A stretch of 64,000 nucleotides of DNA from Bacteroides sp. GTDB taxonomy: Bacteria > Bacteroidota > Bacteroidia > Bacteroidales > Bacteroidaceae. The notes below the pieces were generated by a model. The model did not search any database. It saw nothing but the letters and a program-made list of their open reading frames with translations, and was not told the DNA's origin. The stretch is taken from the NCBI RefSeq assembly GCF_030151085.1, contig NZ_JASLER010000031.1, positions 12,903-76,902 on the forward strand, given 5' to 3'. A program made the translations under genes and the position numbers. This document shows, in pieces, positions 1 through 8,929 of this stretch (the stretch's first letter is position 1; each line of letters opens with the position of its first letter).

Positions 1-39
1 TGCGTCACGTGATGCACTTATCTGTGTCAGATTACACAA

Positions 40-141
40 TTACAAATAGAATCCCTTTATCGCTATTTCAAAGATTACTCTTTCTTGTTCGTCAAAATCT
101 GGTGTCTTTGTAGATACTCTGACTAATAGTATTACTTTCAT
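40..141 (-). pseudogene. N-terminal remnant of a serine site-specific recombinase
   Basis: Reading the minus strand from an ATG at 141 gives a 33-residue frame that ends at a TAA at 40-42. It starts MKVILLVRVSTK and continues DFDEQERVIFEIAIKGFY. The VRVST segment, with the nucleophilic Ser of resolvases, and the following DxDEQ helix are the hallmark start of serine recombinases (resolvase N-terminal domain), which normally run for well over 150 residues. Here the frame stops right after the first helix, so what remains is a fragment or a frameshifted copy. It could also be a chance match because it is short. No inverted repeats or att-like sites bounding it are visible, and the left side is cut by the window. 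Confidence 0.4.
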
Positions 142-222
142 TTTTAGTTCTTCATTTAATCAAGTATATAGCACTTCCCCGCCGCATGGTTTCCCGGCCT
201 CACTGTAGGAGCGTCAAGCGCA

Positions 223-303
223 GGTAGTATCAGAAGAGGTTTAAGGGGCGTTTGTCCGAAGCGCGAAGCGCAAGTTTTCGCCCCGTCCTCTTCTGATACT
301 ACC
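223..303. repeat. 17-bp perfect inverted repeat with nested inner arms
   Basis: The arm at 223-239 (GGTAGTATCAGAAGAGG) is matched by its exact reverse complement at 287-303. Inside it, GGGGCG (245-250) pairs with CGCCCC (279-284). The element can therefore fold as one long hairpin. It lies in the 1-440 non-coding stretch and has no protein-coding signal that I trust. It looks like an intergenic repeat element; genome-wide copy number cannot be judged here. Confidence 0.6.
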
Positions 304-346
304 GGAGTAGCTCCGAAAGTGCAGCCTTGATGTTTTCTTTTGGTAT

Positions 347-376
347 CTTTTCTTTTGCATCAAGGCAAAAGAAAAG
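347..376. repeat. 12-bp perfect hairpin, CTTTTCTTTTGC arms
   Basis: Arms 347-358 and 365-376 are perfect reverse complements around a 6-nt loop (ATCAAG). The hairpin sits just upstream of the promoter of the 5'-nucleotidase cluster. It may act as a terminator for something to the left on either strand, or be part of a dispersed Bacteroides intergenic element together with the repeat at 223-303. Confidence 0.5.
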
Positions 377-388
377 TACTCCCCTTCT

Positions 389-418
389 TTTGAGAGCAAA
401 AAAGAAAAAGTATATTTG
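389..418 (+). promoter_or_regulatory. Bacteroides-type promoter (TTTG ... TATATTTG)
   Basis: TATATTTG at 411-418 fits the Bacteroides -7 consensus TAnnTTTG. A TTTG at 389-392 fits the -33 element with a gap of 18 bp. The box lies 22 bp before the ATG at 441. It is the likely start of transcription for the run of plus-strand genes to 8130. Confidence 0.6.
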
Positions 419-440
419 TAGCAATAAAAAACAATAAAAC

Positions 441-1211
441 ATGAATAGACCTTATTTAAAACTCTTCTCGTCGGCAGCACTTACACTACTGCTTTTGTTG
501 ACATCTTGTCATTCTGTTTATGAAGTAACGAATGTTACGGGTGAGAGGATACCAATAGACTCCACTTGGGATGCAAAACCGGATGCAGAGGCAGTTACCT
601 TGCTTGCACCTTATAAAGCACAAATGGATAGTATAATGTATCATGTGGTGGGGACGGCTGAGATGTCAATGGATCGGTTCAGGCCAGAGAGCCCGTTGGC
701 TAATTTGGTGGCGGACGTATTGCGTGAGTCGGCAGTTGAGGTGATAGGTAAACCGGCTGATGTGGGATTGATGAATGTCGGTGGTATTCGTAGTATGTTG
801 ACGGAAGGGCCTATTACGGTAGAACAGATTTATGAGATATTGCCATTTGAAAATTCGCTATGTGTGCTCACGATGAAAGGCTCTGTATTGAAAATTTTAT
901 TCGAGAATGTTGCAGCTAGACTGGGTGAAGGAGTAAGTGGCATCCAACTGAAGATAAACAAAGATGGAAAGTTGCTGGAAGGTACTATTGGTGGCAAACC
1001 GGTAGTAGACGATCAACTCTATACGGTCGCAACGATTGATTATCTGGCGGATGGTAACGATGGAATGACTGCTTTTCCACAAGCCGAAAAGAGAGAATGT
1101 CCTGATGCACTTGTCTTACGTGGTTTGTTCATGAAGTATGTGGAACAGCAGACGGCAGCAGGCAAAAAGATTACATCCCGCATTGAGGGACGAGTAACAG
1201 TTGAAAATTGA
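441..1211 (+). CDS. 5'-nucleotidase C-terminal domain lipoprotein
   Basis: 256 residues. A lipoprotein signal peptide ends in LLLLTSC, so the mature protein should be anchored by Cys23 in the outer or inner membrane, facing the periplasm or surface. The rest matches the 5_nucleotid_C domain: SPLANLVADVLR, MNVGGIRS and the substrate-stacking LPFENSL are visible. This domain binds the nucleoside in classical 5'-nucleotidases. The metal-binding phosphoesterase half is missing here but is encoded by the next gene, 15 bp downstream, so the two probably act together as a split enzyme. Family membership is clear; the exact substrate (nucleotide, UDP-sugar or other phosphoester) is not. Confidence 0.88.
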   Translation: MNRPYLKLFSSAALTLLLLLTSCHSVYEVTNVTGERIPIDSTWDAKPDAEAVTLLAPYKAQMDSIMYHVVGTAEMSMDRFRPESPLANLVADVLRESAVEVIGKPADVGLMNVGGIRSMLTEGPITVEQIYEILPFENSLCVLTMKGSVLKILFENVAARLGEGVSGIQLKINKDGKLLEGTIGGKPVVDDQLYTVATIDYLADGNDGMTAFPQAEKRECPDALVLRGLFMKYVEQQTAAGKKITSRIEGRVTVEN

Positions 1212-1226
1212 TAATCCGGAATAAAA

Positions 1227-2072
1227 ATGAAACGTATATACTTTTTGGCAGTTTTACTGCTTTTCATATTTTCTGCATCAGCACAACAAGATAAACAGTT
1301 GTTTATATTACAGACGAGTGATACTCACAGCCGCATAGAACCAATAGGTAAGGAAGTCGCTGATACGTATGCCGGAATGGGTGGTACGGTACGCCGGACA
1401 TCTTTCATCAAACAGTATCGTAGTGAGCATACCGATATGTTACTTTTCGATTGTGGAGATATCTCACAAGGTACACCTTATTATAACTTTTCTAAAGGAG
1501 AGGTTGAAGTCAAAATGATGAACCTCATGAAATATGATGCAATGACGATAGGTAATCATGAGTTCGACTTTGGATTGGATAATATGGCTCGTTTGTTCCG
1601 TATGGCTAACTTCCCTGTGGTTTGTGCCAATTATGATGTAACGGGAACGGTACTCGAAGGTTTGGTGAAGCCATACATTATCTTGGAACGTGCGGGAGTA
1701 AAGATCGGAGTATTCGGATTAAGTCCGAAGATGGAAGGTTTGGTTCAAGCGGATAAATGTGAGGGAATTGTTTATAATGATCCGATCAAGGTTGCTCAGG
1801 AAATGGCGGATATTCTGAAGATAGAAAAAGGATGTGACGTTGTTATTTGTCTGTCGCATTTGGGAATCCGTAGTTCCAATGGTGATTCCGATGAAGATTT
1901 GGTTAGCAAAACGAATAATATAGATGTCATTCTGGGCGGACACTCCCATACGTTTATGGAGAAACCTGCTAATTATTTGAATGCTGACGGTAAAAACGTT
2001 CCTGTTTTCCATACAGGTAAGAGTGGAATATTTGTAGGGGAACAAGTCTTGACGTTAACAAAGAAACAGTAA
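1227..2072 (+). CDS. Metallophosphatase, 5'-nucleotidase N-terminal half
   Basis: 281 residues with a signal peptide (cleavage near SASAQQ). All the calcineurin-like metallophosphatase motifs are present in order: QTSDTHSRIEP, DCGDISQGTPYYN, GNHEFDFG, CLSHLG and GGHSHT. These supply the two-metal site that hydrolyses phosphoesters. The C-terminal nucleoside-binding domain of full-length 5'-nucleotidases is absent and is instead carried by the gene just upstream. In a fused enzyme the order is phosphatase then C-domain; here the gene order is reversed. Exported, probably periplasmic. Translation is likely coupled within the operon starting at 411. Confidence 0.9.
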   Translation: MKRIYFLAVLLLFIFSASAQQDKQLFILQTSDTHSRIEPIGKEVADTYAGMGGTVRRTSFIKQYRSEHTDMLLFDCGDISQGTPYYNFSKGEVEVKMMNLMKYDAMTIGNHEFDFGLDNMARLFRMANFPVVCANYDVTGTVLEGLVKPYIILERAGVKIGVFGLSPKMEGLVQADKCEGIVYNDPIKVAQEMADILKIEKGCDVVICLSHLGIRSSNGDSDEDLVSKTNNIDVILGGHSHTFMEKPANYLNADGKNVPVFHTGKSGIFVGEQVLTLTKKQ

Positions 2073-2089
2073 TTATTCAATCATCAGAT

Positions 2090-5089
2090 ATGTACATGAA
2101 AAAATATGTTCTCCTGCTGTGGATAGTGGGAATTCTTTTAGGAATAGCTCCGCTTCAAGCACAGACTTCTCCGTTTATACCTTCTGCGTCGGATACACGT
2201 TGCCGGCAATGGGTAGATTCTGTTTTCTCCAAGTTAAGCCTTCAGGATAAGGTGGGGCAGTTGATTGTGGCTACCATTCCGGCGAAAGCAGATGGAAAGA
2301 ATAAAAAGCAGATTCGTGAGTTGGTGAAAAAATATAAAGTGGGTGGTTTGCTGTTTTCAGAAGGAACGGCAGAAGAACAGGCTATTCTGACAAATCTAGC
2401 ACAAAAGAGCGCTAAAACTCCCCTCATGATTACTTTCGATGGTGAATGGGGACTTGCCATGCGCTTGAAAGATGCCCCGAATTATCCTCGCAATGCAGCT
2501 TTAGGATGTATTCAGGACAATACTTTGATTGAAGAATATGGACGGGAAGTGGCACGCCAATTTCGTGAACTGGGGGTACATGTTAATTTTGCACCGGATG
2601 CGGACGTAAATACGAATCCATTGAATCCGGTTATTCATGTACGCTCTTTTGGTGAAGATCCTAAGAAGGTGGCGGAAAAAGTAATAGCATACAGCAATGG
2701 ATTGGAAAGCGGAGGCGTTTTATCCGTTTGCAAACATTTCCCCGGACACGGAGATACGGATTCAGACTCACATAAAGAGTTACCTTCATTGTATTACAAT
2801 CGTGCCCGTTTGGATAGTATTGAACTATATCCTTTTAAAGAGATGGTACGTGCCGGACTTGGTGGGGTGATGGTAGGACATTTGCAGGTGCCGGTATTGG
2901 AACCGGATGGCGTTACGGCTTCTTCTCTTTCAAAAAAGGTGGTAACCGATTTGCTGAAAGAGGAACTTGGTTTTAAAGGACTGATATTTACCGATGCTTT
3001 GGATATGAAAGGTGTGTCGGAAGTACCTCAAGTTACGACTAAAGCTTTCTTGGCGGGAAATGATATGTTATTGGTACAGTTCAACACAAAGAATGCCGTG
3101 GCAGAATTGATCAATGCTATACATTCCGGCGCAATAAGTAAAGATGAACTGGATGCCAGATGCCGCAGAGTGTTGACATATAAATATATGTTGGGGTTAA
3201 GAACTCCTCAGCCTAAACTACAAGTAAGCGGTATGAGCTTCCGTATTAATACGGATGAAGCACAGGATTTAGCTGCAAAATTGCGTCGCTCGGCAGTCAC
3301 GGTGTTGAATAATTATTTTGGCATTCTTCCTTTGGCTCCTGTAGATGGCGGTATTGCATTGCTTAGTGTAGGCGAGAAAGACCAGGATGCTGCCTTTGTG
3401 GAGGCAGTGAAAAAGCAAGCGGATGTCAGTTGTTTCTATCTGCCTTGGAATGCCGATGACGCTACGCGGGAAGATGTGAAACGTAAACTCGCTACTTACC
3501 GTCGTGTAATTATCAGCATTACCGGTTCCAATTATGTAAGTGATAGAGACGTTGCATTCTTGGCTAATCTTGATTTGCAAGCTCCCTTGGTTTATACCTT
3601 CTTTACTTCCTATCGGACTTTACAACCATTGACGCCGGCATTGGCAAAGTCGAGTGCAGTTGTGTTAGCCCATTCTAATGAGGTTGACTTGCAACAATAT
3701 GTGGCCGACGTTCTTTTTGCGAAAGCACCCGCTCATGGAAAGATTTCCATGAGCATAGGTAAACTCTTTCCTGCCGGAACCGGTTGCACGATAGAACCGG
3801 GCATGAAGTCGGGAGCGGCTATACCGGAAGATTATGGCATGAAATCATATATCTTGCAAAGTGTGGATGCTGTAGCTCAAAAAGGATTGGCTGCCGGTGC
3901 ATATCCGGGCTGCCGTATATTGGTTCTGAAAGATGGGCAGACGGTATATGACAAAGGTTTTGGAACCCATTCTGCAAAAGATACTACGGCGGTACGTTCC
4001 ACCGATATGTTTGATTTATCTTCATTGACTACGACTACTGCGACTTTGCTGGCTGTCATGAAACTGTATGATGAAGGAAAGTTGAAGCTGGATGACAAGG
4101 CTTCCAAATATCTTCCTTTATTGCGTGCAGGCAATAAGAAGAATATTTCTATTCGTGATTTGCTACTTCATGAATCGGGTTTGCAACCTTATATGCGTGT
4201 TTATCTGGATATTATTGATCCGAACTCCGTACAAGGACCCTATTCGCAAAGCTGGGTGGATAAGTGGCACCATACGCAAGTAAGCGAGCATAGTTATTTC
4301 TGCTCCGACTTCAAATTCAAGAAAGGGCTGACTTCCGAAAAACAATCTTCGGTATATACCCTGCAAATGGCTGACGGCTTATGGCTGAACAAGAGTTTCA
4401 AGAATACGCTTCTCCAATCCATCGCTAAATCGGAGCTTGATAGCAAGCGTTATGTCTATAGCGACCTCGGCTTTGTACTTTTGCAACAGATCGTGGAATC
4501 CATTGTGAAGCTTCCGATGGACTTGTATCTTGCCAAGGAATTTTATGCACCGATGGGGCTGCAAAGAACGATGTTTTTGCCTTTACGTAAGTTTACGAAA
4601 GCTGAGATTATGCCGACGGCAGAGAATGACTATCTGCGCCGCCAGGACCTCTGTGGATATGTGCACGACGAGACTGCTTCCTGTATGGGCGGTCTTTCCG
4701 GTAATGCCGGATTGTTCTCTACTGCTGAAGAGGTGGCCAGGATTTATCAAATGTTGCTGAACGGTGGTATATGGAATGGCAAACGTTATCTCAGCGAAGC
4801 CACTTGCCGTTTGTTTACAACGGAGAAGTCTGTTATCAGTCGTCGTGGTTTAGGCTTTGATAAACCGGATGTATCAATTATACTCCGTAGTCCTTGTTCG
4901 GCTTCCGCTCCAGAAAGTGTATATGGGCATAGCGGATTTACCGGAACTTGTGCTTGGGTAGATCCGACAAGTAAAACAGTATATGTATTCTTGAGTAACG
5001 CCCTGAATCCGAATGTCTGGAATACAAAGCTGGGAGACATGAAGATACGGACGGATATACAAGAACTGATTTTTAAGAGTCTGAAATAG
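2090..5089 (+). CDS. GH3 (NagZ-like) / beta-lactamase-family fusion, degenerate SxxK
   Basis: 999 residues, exported; an alternative ATG at 2096 gives a tidier signal peptide. Residues about 30-370 are a GH3 N-terminal domain of NagZ type: KHFPGHGD at 215-222, the Asp226/His228 pair of the DSH motif, and the nucleophile Asp302 in FTDALDMKG. These enzymes remove GlcNAc from muropeptides. Residues about 590-990 are a class-C beta-lactamase/AmiE-like serine hydrolase with YSD and HSG boxes. The SxxK catalytic motif reads SLTT: Ser645 is present but the Lys is Thr648, so this half is probably impaired or altered. The layout recalls the separate NagZ and AmiE enzymes of Bacillus subtilis. It is followed 14 bp later by a paralogue with intact SxxK. 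Confidence 0.88.
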   Translation: MYMKKYVLLLWIVGILLGIAPLQAQTSPFIPSASDTRCRQWVDSVFSKLSLQDKVGQLIVATIPAKADGKNKKQIRELVKKYKVGGLLFSEGTAEEQAILTNLAQKSAKTPLMITFDGEWGLAMRLKDAPNYPRNAALGCIQDNTLIEEYGREVARQFRELGVHVNFAPDADVNTNPLNPVIHVRSFGEDPKKVAEKVIAYSNGLESGGVLSVCKHFPGHGDTDSDSHKELPSLYYNRARLDSIELYPFKEMVRAGLGGVMVGHLQVPVLEPDGVTASSLSKKVVTDLLKEELGFKGLIFTDALDMKGVSEVPQVTTKAFLAGNDMLLVQFNTKNAVAELINAIHSGAISKDELDARCRRVLTYKYMLGLRTPQPKLQVSGMSFRINTDEAQDLAAKLRRSAVTVLNNYFGILPLAPVDGGIALLSVGEKDQDAAFVEAVKKQADVSCFYLPWNADDATREDVKRKLATYRRVIISITGSNYVSDRDVAFLANLDLQAPLVYTFFTSYRTLQPLTPALAKSSAVVLAHSNEVDLQQYVADVLFAKAPAHGKISMSIGKLFPAGTGCTIEPGMKSGAAIPEDYGMKSYILQSVDAVAQKGLAAGAYPGCRILVLKDGQTVYDKGFGTHSAKDTTAVRSTDMFDLSSLTTTTATLLAVMKLYDEGKLKLDDKASKYLPLLRAGNKKNISIRDLLLHESGLQPYMRVYLDIIDPNSVQGPYSQSWVDKWHHTQVSEHSYFCSDFKFKKGLTSEKQSSVYTLQMADGLWLNKSFKNTLLQSIAKSELDSKRYVYSDLGFVLLQQIVESIVKLPMDLYLAKEFYAPMGLQRTMFLPLRKFTKAEIMPTAENDYLRRQDLCGYVHDETASCMGGLSGNAGLFSTAEEVARIYQMLLNGGIWNGKRYLSEATCRLFTTEKSVISRRGLGFDKPDVSIILRSPCSASAPESVYGHSGFTGTCAWVDPTSKTVYVFLSNALNPNVWNTKLGDMKIRTDIQELIFKSLK

Positions 5090-5103
5090 TCTGGTTATTT
5101 TAA

Positions 5104-8100
5104 ATGGATGAAATGAAGAGAAAGATGAGACGATTGTTCCTGCTTGTGTTGATTTTTGTAGTTTGTAGTGGTCATCTGGCTTTAGATGCAAAGCATGCTC
5201 TTGTTCCGCCTGCTCCTGCTCCGGCAGTTGAGCCGTCGTTGGTGAGCGGATTGCAAGATGATATCCGGTGCCGGCAATGGGTGGATTCTGTTATGCAGCG
5301 ATTGTCAATGAAAGAACGTATCGGGCAACTCTTTATCTATACCATTGCTCCTCAAATAACTAAAGCTAATAAGGAATTGCTGCGTAAGGTTGTACAAGAC
5401 TATAAAGTAGGTGGGCTGCTCTTTTCCGGTGGTTTGATGCAGAATCAGGCTACATTGACCAATGATGCCCAACGAATGGCAGAAGTACCTTTGATGATCA
5501 CTTTTGATGGCGAATGGGGGCTGTCCATGCGGTTGCGTGGAACACCGGTCTTTCCTCGTAACATGGTACTTGGCTGTATTCAGAATGATAGTTTAATTTA
5601 TGAATATGGACGGGAAGTGGCTCGTCAATGTCGTGAGTTAGGAGTACAGGTAAACTTTGCACCGGTTGCCGATGTGAATATCAATCCTCAGAATCCAGTT
5701 ATCAATACCCGTTCGTTTGGTGAGAGTCCTGTGAATGTGGCAAATAAAGTGATAGCCTATGCCAAGGGCTTGGAAGATGGAGGAGTACTTTCGGTCAGCA
5801 AACACTTCCCCGGACATGGTGATACGGATGTGGATTCGCATAAAGCATTGCCTACTTTACCTTTCTCTCGCGAACGTTTGGATAGTGTGGAGCTATATCC
5901 TTTCAGGAAAGCGATTCATGCAGGACTGGGAGGTATTATGGTAGGGCATCTCGAGGTTCCGGTTTTTGAAGAACATGGCGGATTACCTTCTTCTCTATCC
6001 CGAAATGTAGTTTATGACCTGCTGACGCGTGAGCTGAAATTCGAAGGACTTATTTTTACCGATGCACTTGCCATGAAGGGAGTAGCAAATAATTCTTCGG
6101 TTTGCTTGCAGGCATTAAAGGCCGGAAATGATTTATTGCTTGTTCCCCGTCGTATAAAGGAAGAAGTCGAAGCCGTTATGGATGCCGTGAAACGTGGTGA
6201 GTTGAGCGAAGAAGATATTAATGAGAAGTGCCGGAAGGTATTAACTTATAAATATGCACTTGGCTTGAAAAAGAAGCCTACTATACGCCTTTCCGGTTTG
6301 GGTACCCGCATTAATACGCCTGAAACCCGTAATTTGATACGGCGTTTGAATTTGGCTGCCATTACCGTATTAGGAAATGAATCCAAAGTGCTCCCTTTAG
6401 ATCCCGCTATTAAAGAGGTGGCAGTACTGAATGTGGGCGACTCAAAAGAAATTCAACCCTTTTTGAAAGAACTGTCTCAGTATACTCGTCCTGTGGAGTT
6501 TAATTTAGGTGCAAATCTGCCTGAATCACAATGTGAACAGTTGCGGGATACTTTGGCACATTACAAACGTATCTTAGTATGTGTTACCGAACAGCGACTT
6601 GCTTCGTATCAAGCTTTTTTTGCAAAGTTTGCTCCGGACGTACCCGTGGTATATTTGTGCTTTATTGCCGGAAAACATACGTTGCAAATACATAGAGGCA
6701 TTTCGGCTGCCGGGGCTATGATCTTGGCACATTCTTCCGATGATGATGTGCAGAAACAAGTTGCTGATATGTTATATGGTGAAGCTGAGGTAGACGGACG
6801 CCTTTCTGCCAGCATCGGCGGTTTGTTTGCTACAGGTACCGGAATGACCTTGGGCACACAGACTATACCTCATTTTGTACCGGAAGAGCATGGAATGAAC
6901 TCCCGTATACTGGCCAAAATTGATACGATAGCCGAAAATGGTATTCGTGAAGGTGCCTATCCCAGTTGTCAGGTCGTAGTATTGAAGGATGGCATGGAAA
7001 TGTATAATAAATCATTTGGTGATGTAACTGCTAAATCCGTATATGACTTGGCTTCATTGACCAAAACAACCGCAACCTTACTGGCTGTAATGAAACTATA
7101 TGATAAAGGACGTCTCAACCTTACCGACCGTGTATCGGATTATTTACCGTTCCTGCAAAATACGGACAAGAAGAATATAACGGTGCGTGAATTACTGATG
7201 CATGAGTCCGGATTACCTTCGACTCTATTGTTTTATCAGGATGCTATTGATAATAAGAGTTATGCGGGACCTTTATTTAAAGGAAAGTACGATAAAACTC
7301 ATCCGGTGCGTATTGGTACTCAGACGTGGGCTAACCCGAATTTCCACTTCCGTAAAGGATTGACGTCCAAAAAACGTTCGGCAGAATATACATTGCAGGT
7401 AACAGATAGCTTATGGCTAAACAACTCATTCAAAAAAGAATATTTGCAAAAGATTGCAGATGCACCGCTGAAAGATAAGCGTTATCGATATAGTTGTGTG
7501 GGCTTTATCCTGCTACAGCAATTGGTCGAAGCACGTGCCGGAATGCCGATGGATGAGTTTCTTGCTAAAGAATATTACACTCCTATGGGATTGGAGCGTA
7601 CGGGATATTTGCCGTTGCGTTTCTTGAAAAAAGAAGAAATAGTGCCTTCGTCTATCGATCTCTTTTTACGTAAGACAGTTCTGCAAGGTTTTGTTCACGA
7701 TGAATCGGCTGCTTTTCAGGGAGGTGTTTCCGGTAATGCCGGTTTATTCTCTACTGCCGGGGAAGTAGCGCGTATCTATCAGATGCTATTGAATGGTGGT
7801 GAACTGGACGGAAAACGCTATCTGAGTAAAGAAACATGCAGACTATTTACTACAACCGTTTCCAAAATCAGTCGTCGTGGCTTGGGATTTGATAAACCGG
7901 ATACCCGCAATCCACATAATAGTCCCTGTGCTGCATCTGCCCCTGCTTCTGTTTATGGGCATACCGGCTTCACCGGAACTTGTGCGTGGGTGGATCCGGA
8001 GAATGGCTTGGTTTATGTCTTCCTGAGCAACCGTATCTATCCGGATGTATGGAACAATAAACTTCTGCGTTTGGATATTCGTTCGAAGATTCAAGAGACG

Positions 8101-8130
8101 ATGTATAAATCACTAATCACTAATCACTAA
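5104..8130 (+). CDS. GH3 (NagZ-like) / beta-lactamase-family fusion, intact SxxK
   Basis: 1008 residues, a paralogue of the preceding gene. The start may be the ATG at 5113, since MKRKMRRLFLLVLIF begins a good signal peptide. The N-terminal half is NagZ-type GH3 with KHFPGHGD at 233-240, Asp244/His246 and nucleophile Asp320. The C-terminal half is a beta-lactamase-family serine hydrolase with an intact SLTK (Ser651, Lys654) and an HTG box, but its Tyr motif reads YSC where the upstream copy has YSD. Likely role: stepwise removal of GlcNAc and then the MurNAc peptide bond, or a related peptidoglycan turnover step in the periplasm. This is inferred from domains and not demonstrated. It is the last gene of the cluster, with a hairpin right after the stop. 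Confidence 0.88.
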   Translation: MDEMKRKMRRLFLLVLIFVVCSGHLALDAKHALVPPAPAPAVEPSLVSGLQDDIRCRQWVDSVMQRLSMKERIGQLFIYTIAPQITKANKELLRKVVQDYKVGGLLFSGGLMQNQATLTNDAQRMAEVPLMITFDGEWGLSMRLRGTPVFPRNMVLGCIQNDSLIYEYGREVARQCRELGVQVNFAPVADVNINPQNPVINTRSFGESPVNVANKVIAYAKGLEDGGVLSVSKHFPGHGDTDVDSHKALPTLPFSRERLDSVELYPFRKAIHAGLGGIMVGHLEVPVFEEHGGLPSSLSRNVVYDLLTRELKFEGLIFTDALAMKGVANNSSVCLQALKAGNDLLLVPRRIKEEVEAVMDAVKRGELSEEDINEKCRKVLTYKYALGLKKKPTIRLSGLGTRINTPETRNLIRRLNLAAITVLGNESKVLPLDPAIKEVAVLNVGDSKEIQPFLKELSQYTRPVEFNLGANLPESQCEQLRDTLAHYKRILVCVTEQRLASYQAFFAKFAPDVPVVYLCFIAGKHTLQIHRGISAAGAMILAHSSDDDVQKQVADMLYGEAEVDGRLSASIGGLFATGTGMTLGTQTIPHFVPEEHGMNSRILAKIDTIAENGIREGAYPSCQVVVLKDGMEMYNKSFGDVTAKSVYDLASLTKTTATLLAVMKLYDKGRLNLTDRVSDYLPFLQNTDKKNITVRELLMHESGLPSTLLFYQDAIDNKSYAGPLFKGKYDKTHPVRIGTQTWANPNFHFRKGLTSKKRSAEYTLQVTDSLWLNNSFKKEYLQKIADAPLKDKRYRYSCVGFILLQQLVEARAGMPMDEFLAKEYYTPMGLERTGYLPLRFLKKEEIVPSSIDLFLRKTVLQGFVHDESAAFQGGVSGNAGLFSTAGEVARIYQMLLNGGELDGKRYLSKETCRLFTTTVSKISRRGLGFDKPDTRNPHNSPCAASAPASVYGHTGFTGTCAWVDPENGLVYVFLSNRIYPDVWNNKLLRLDIRSKIQETMYKSLITNH

Positions 8131-8164
8131 AAGGAGCCCTCTGCTCACGCAGAGAAGCTCCCTT
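8131..8164. terminator. Bidirectional terminator-like hairpin
   Basis: AAGGAGC (8131-8137) pairs with GCTCCCTT (8157-8164), and CTCTGC (8139-8144) pairs with GCAGAG (8149-8154) around a TCAC loop. It begins at the stop codon of the plus-strand gene and lies between two convergent genes, so it can end transcription from both sides. Confidence 0.7.
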
Positions 8165-8217
8165 CTTTCATGCTTTGAAACAATTAAATTCTATCTGTTA
8201 AGCTTTAGGATAGTCTT

Positions 8218-8847
8218 TTAGAATGCAATACCAACACGAAGGCCGAAATTGCTTAAGCCATCTGCACTGTATGTGAAGACACTGCCTTTATTTGTACCGT
8301 AGCTATAGTATGCTGCAAAATGCAAGCCCGGTCCATAAGCCCAAGGATACACATTGAAACCTAATTCAGGAGATACATAGAAGCCCCAAGTATTGTCATG
8401 TGCTTCAAATACGTTGAAAGTAGATTTCAACTGTGCATATTGTGCACCGACTTTAACACCGAAATACGGTTGGAATGAACTACCACGATTCCAAACGTAG
8501 CGTGAAGCTAAACCGAAAGGCAACTGGAATACAGTATGCTGCTGGTCAGTATTCAAACTACCACCCTCACCTACGGGGAGAGTCTGGCGTCCGAAATATT
8601 CATGATTGCTGTGGTATGCTAAGAAAGCTCCCAGTGCAAAGTTATCTGATAGGAAATATCCACCTTCGAAGTTCATACCCCAACCGCTTGATTTATCGGC
8701 GAAGTTATTGCTAAGGGGGAAATTGTATTGCCAGTCGATATTGGCATAACCATTATCGGTCATCTGTGCCTTTGCCGGTAGGGCAAAGACGAGAGCAAGA
8801 GCGACAACCGCTACTACTCTCAGTGAAAGGTATTTTATTGTTTTCAT
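8218..8847 (-). CDS. Small outer-membrane beta-barrel protein
   Basis: 209 residues with a signal peptide (cleavage after PAKA, giving QMTDNGY). The mature part alternates short hydrophobic and aromatic strands with turns, for example GGYFLSDNFALGAFLAY, QPYFGVKVGAQY and GLHFAAYYSYG, and it ends in GLRVGIAF, a C-terminal aromatic outer-membrane sorting signal. This is the pattern of an eight-stranded OmpW/OmpA-like barrel. No ligand or enzymatic role can be read. It lies downstream of a DUF4136 lipoprotein on the same strand with an 82-bp gap, so co-transcription is possible. Confidence 0.8.
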   Translation of the reverse strand: MKTIKYLSLRVVAVVALALVFALPAKAQMTDNGYANIDWQYNFPLSNNFADKSSGWGMNFEGGYFLSDNFALGAFLAYHSNHEYFGRQTLPVGEGGSLNTDQQHTVFQLPFGLASRYVWNRGSSFQPYFGVKVGAQYAQLKSTFNVFEAHDNTWGFYVSPELGFNVYPWAYGPGLHFAAYYSYGTNKGSVFTYSADGLSNFGLRVGIAF

Positions 8848-8929
8848 ACTTTGTTCTTGTTTTTAGGTTTAGTGACAGTTTCTCAGTCCGGAAGAGAAAT
8901 TGCCTTTAACTAATACTATATTACCGCTT

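Noticed and set aside
223..239. TAGTATC within the repeat at 223 as a further regulon operator
   Set aside because: Only the last seven bases match; the GATAAnA part is missing and there is no -7 box at the fixed distance.
241..480. 79-codon minus-strand frame before the nucleotidase gene
   Set aside because: It crosses two hairpin repeats and the promoter of the plus-strand operon, overlaps the start of a clear gene and has no family features.
4092..4760. Several 60-76 codon plus-strand frames inside the first GH3 fusion gene
   Set aside because: They are shadows of a 999-residue gene with clear domain motifs through the whole region.
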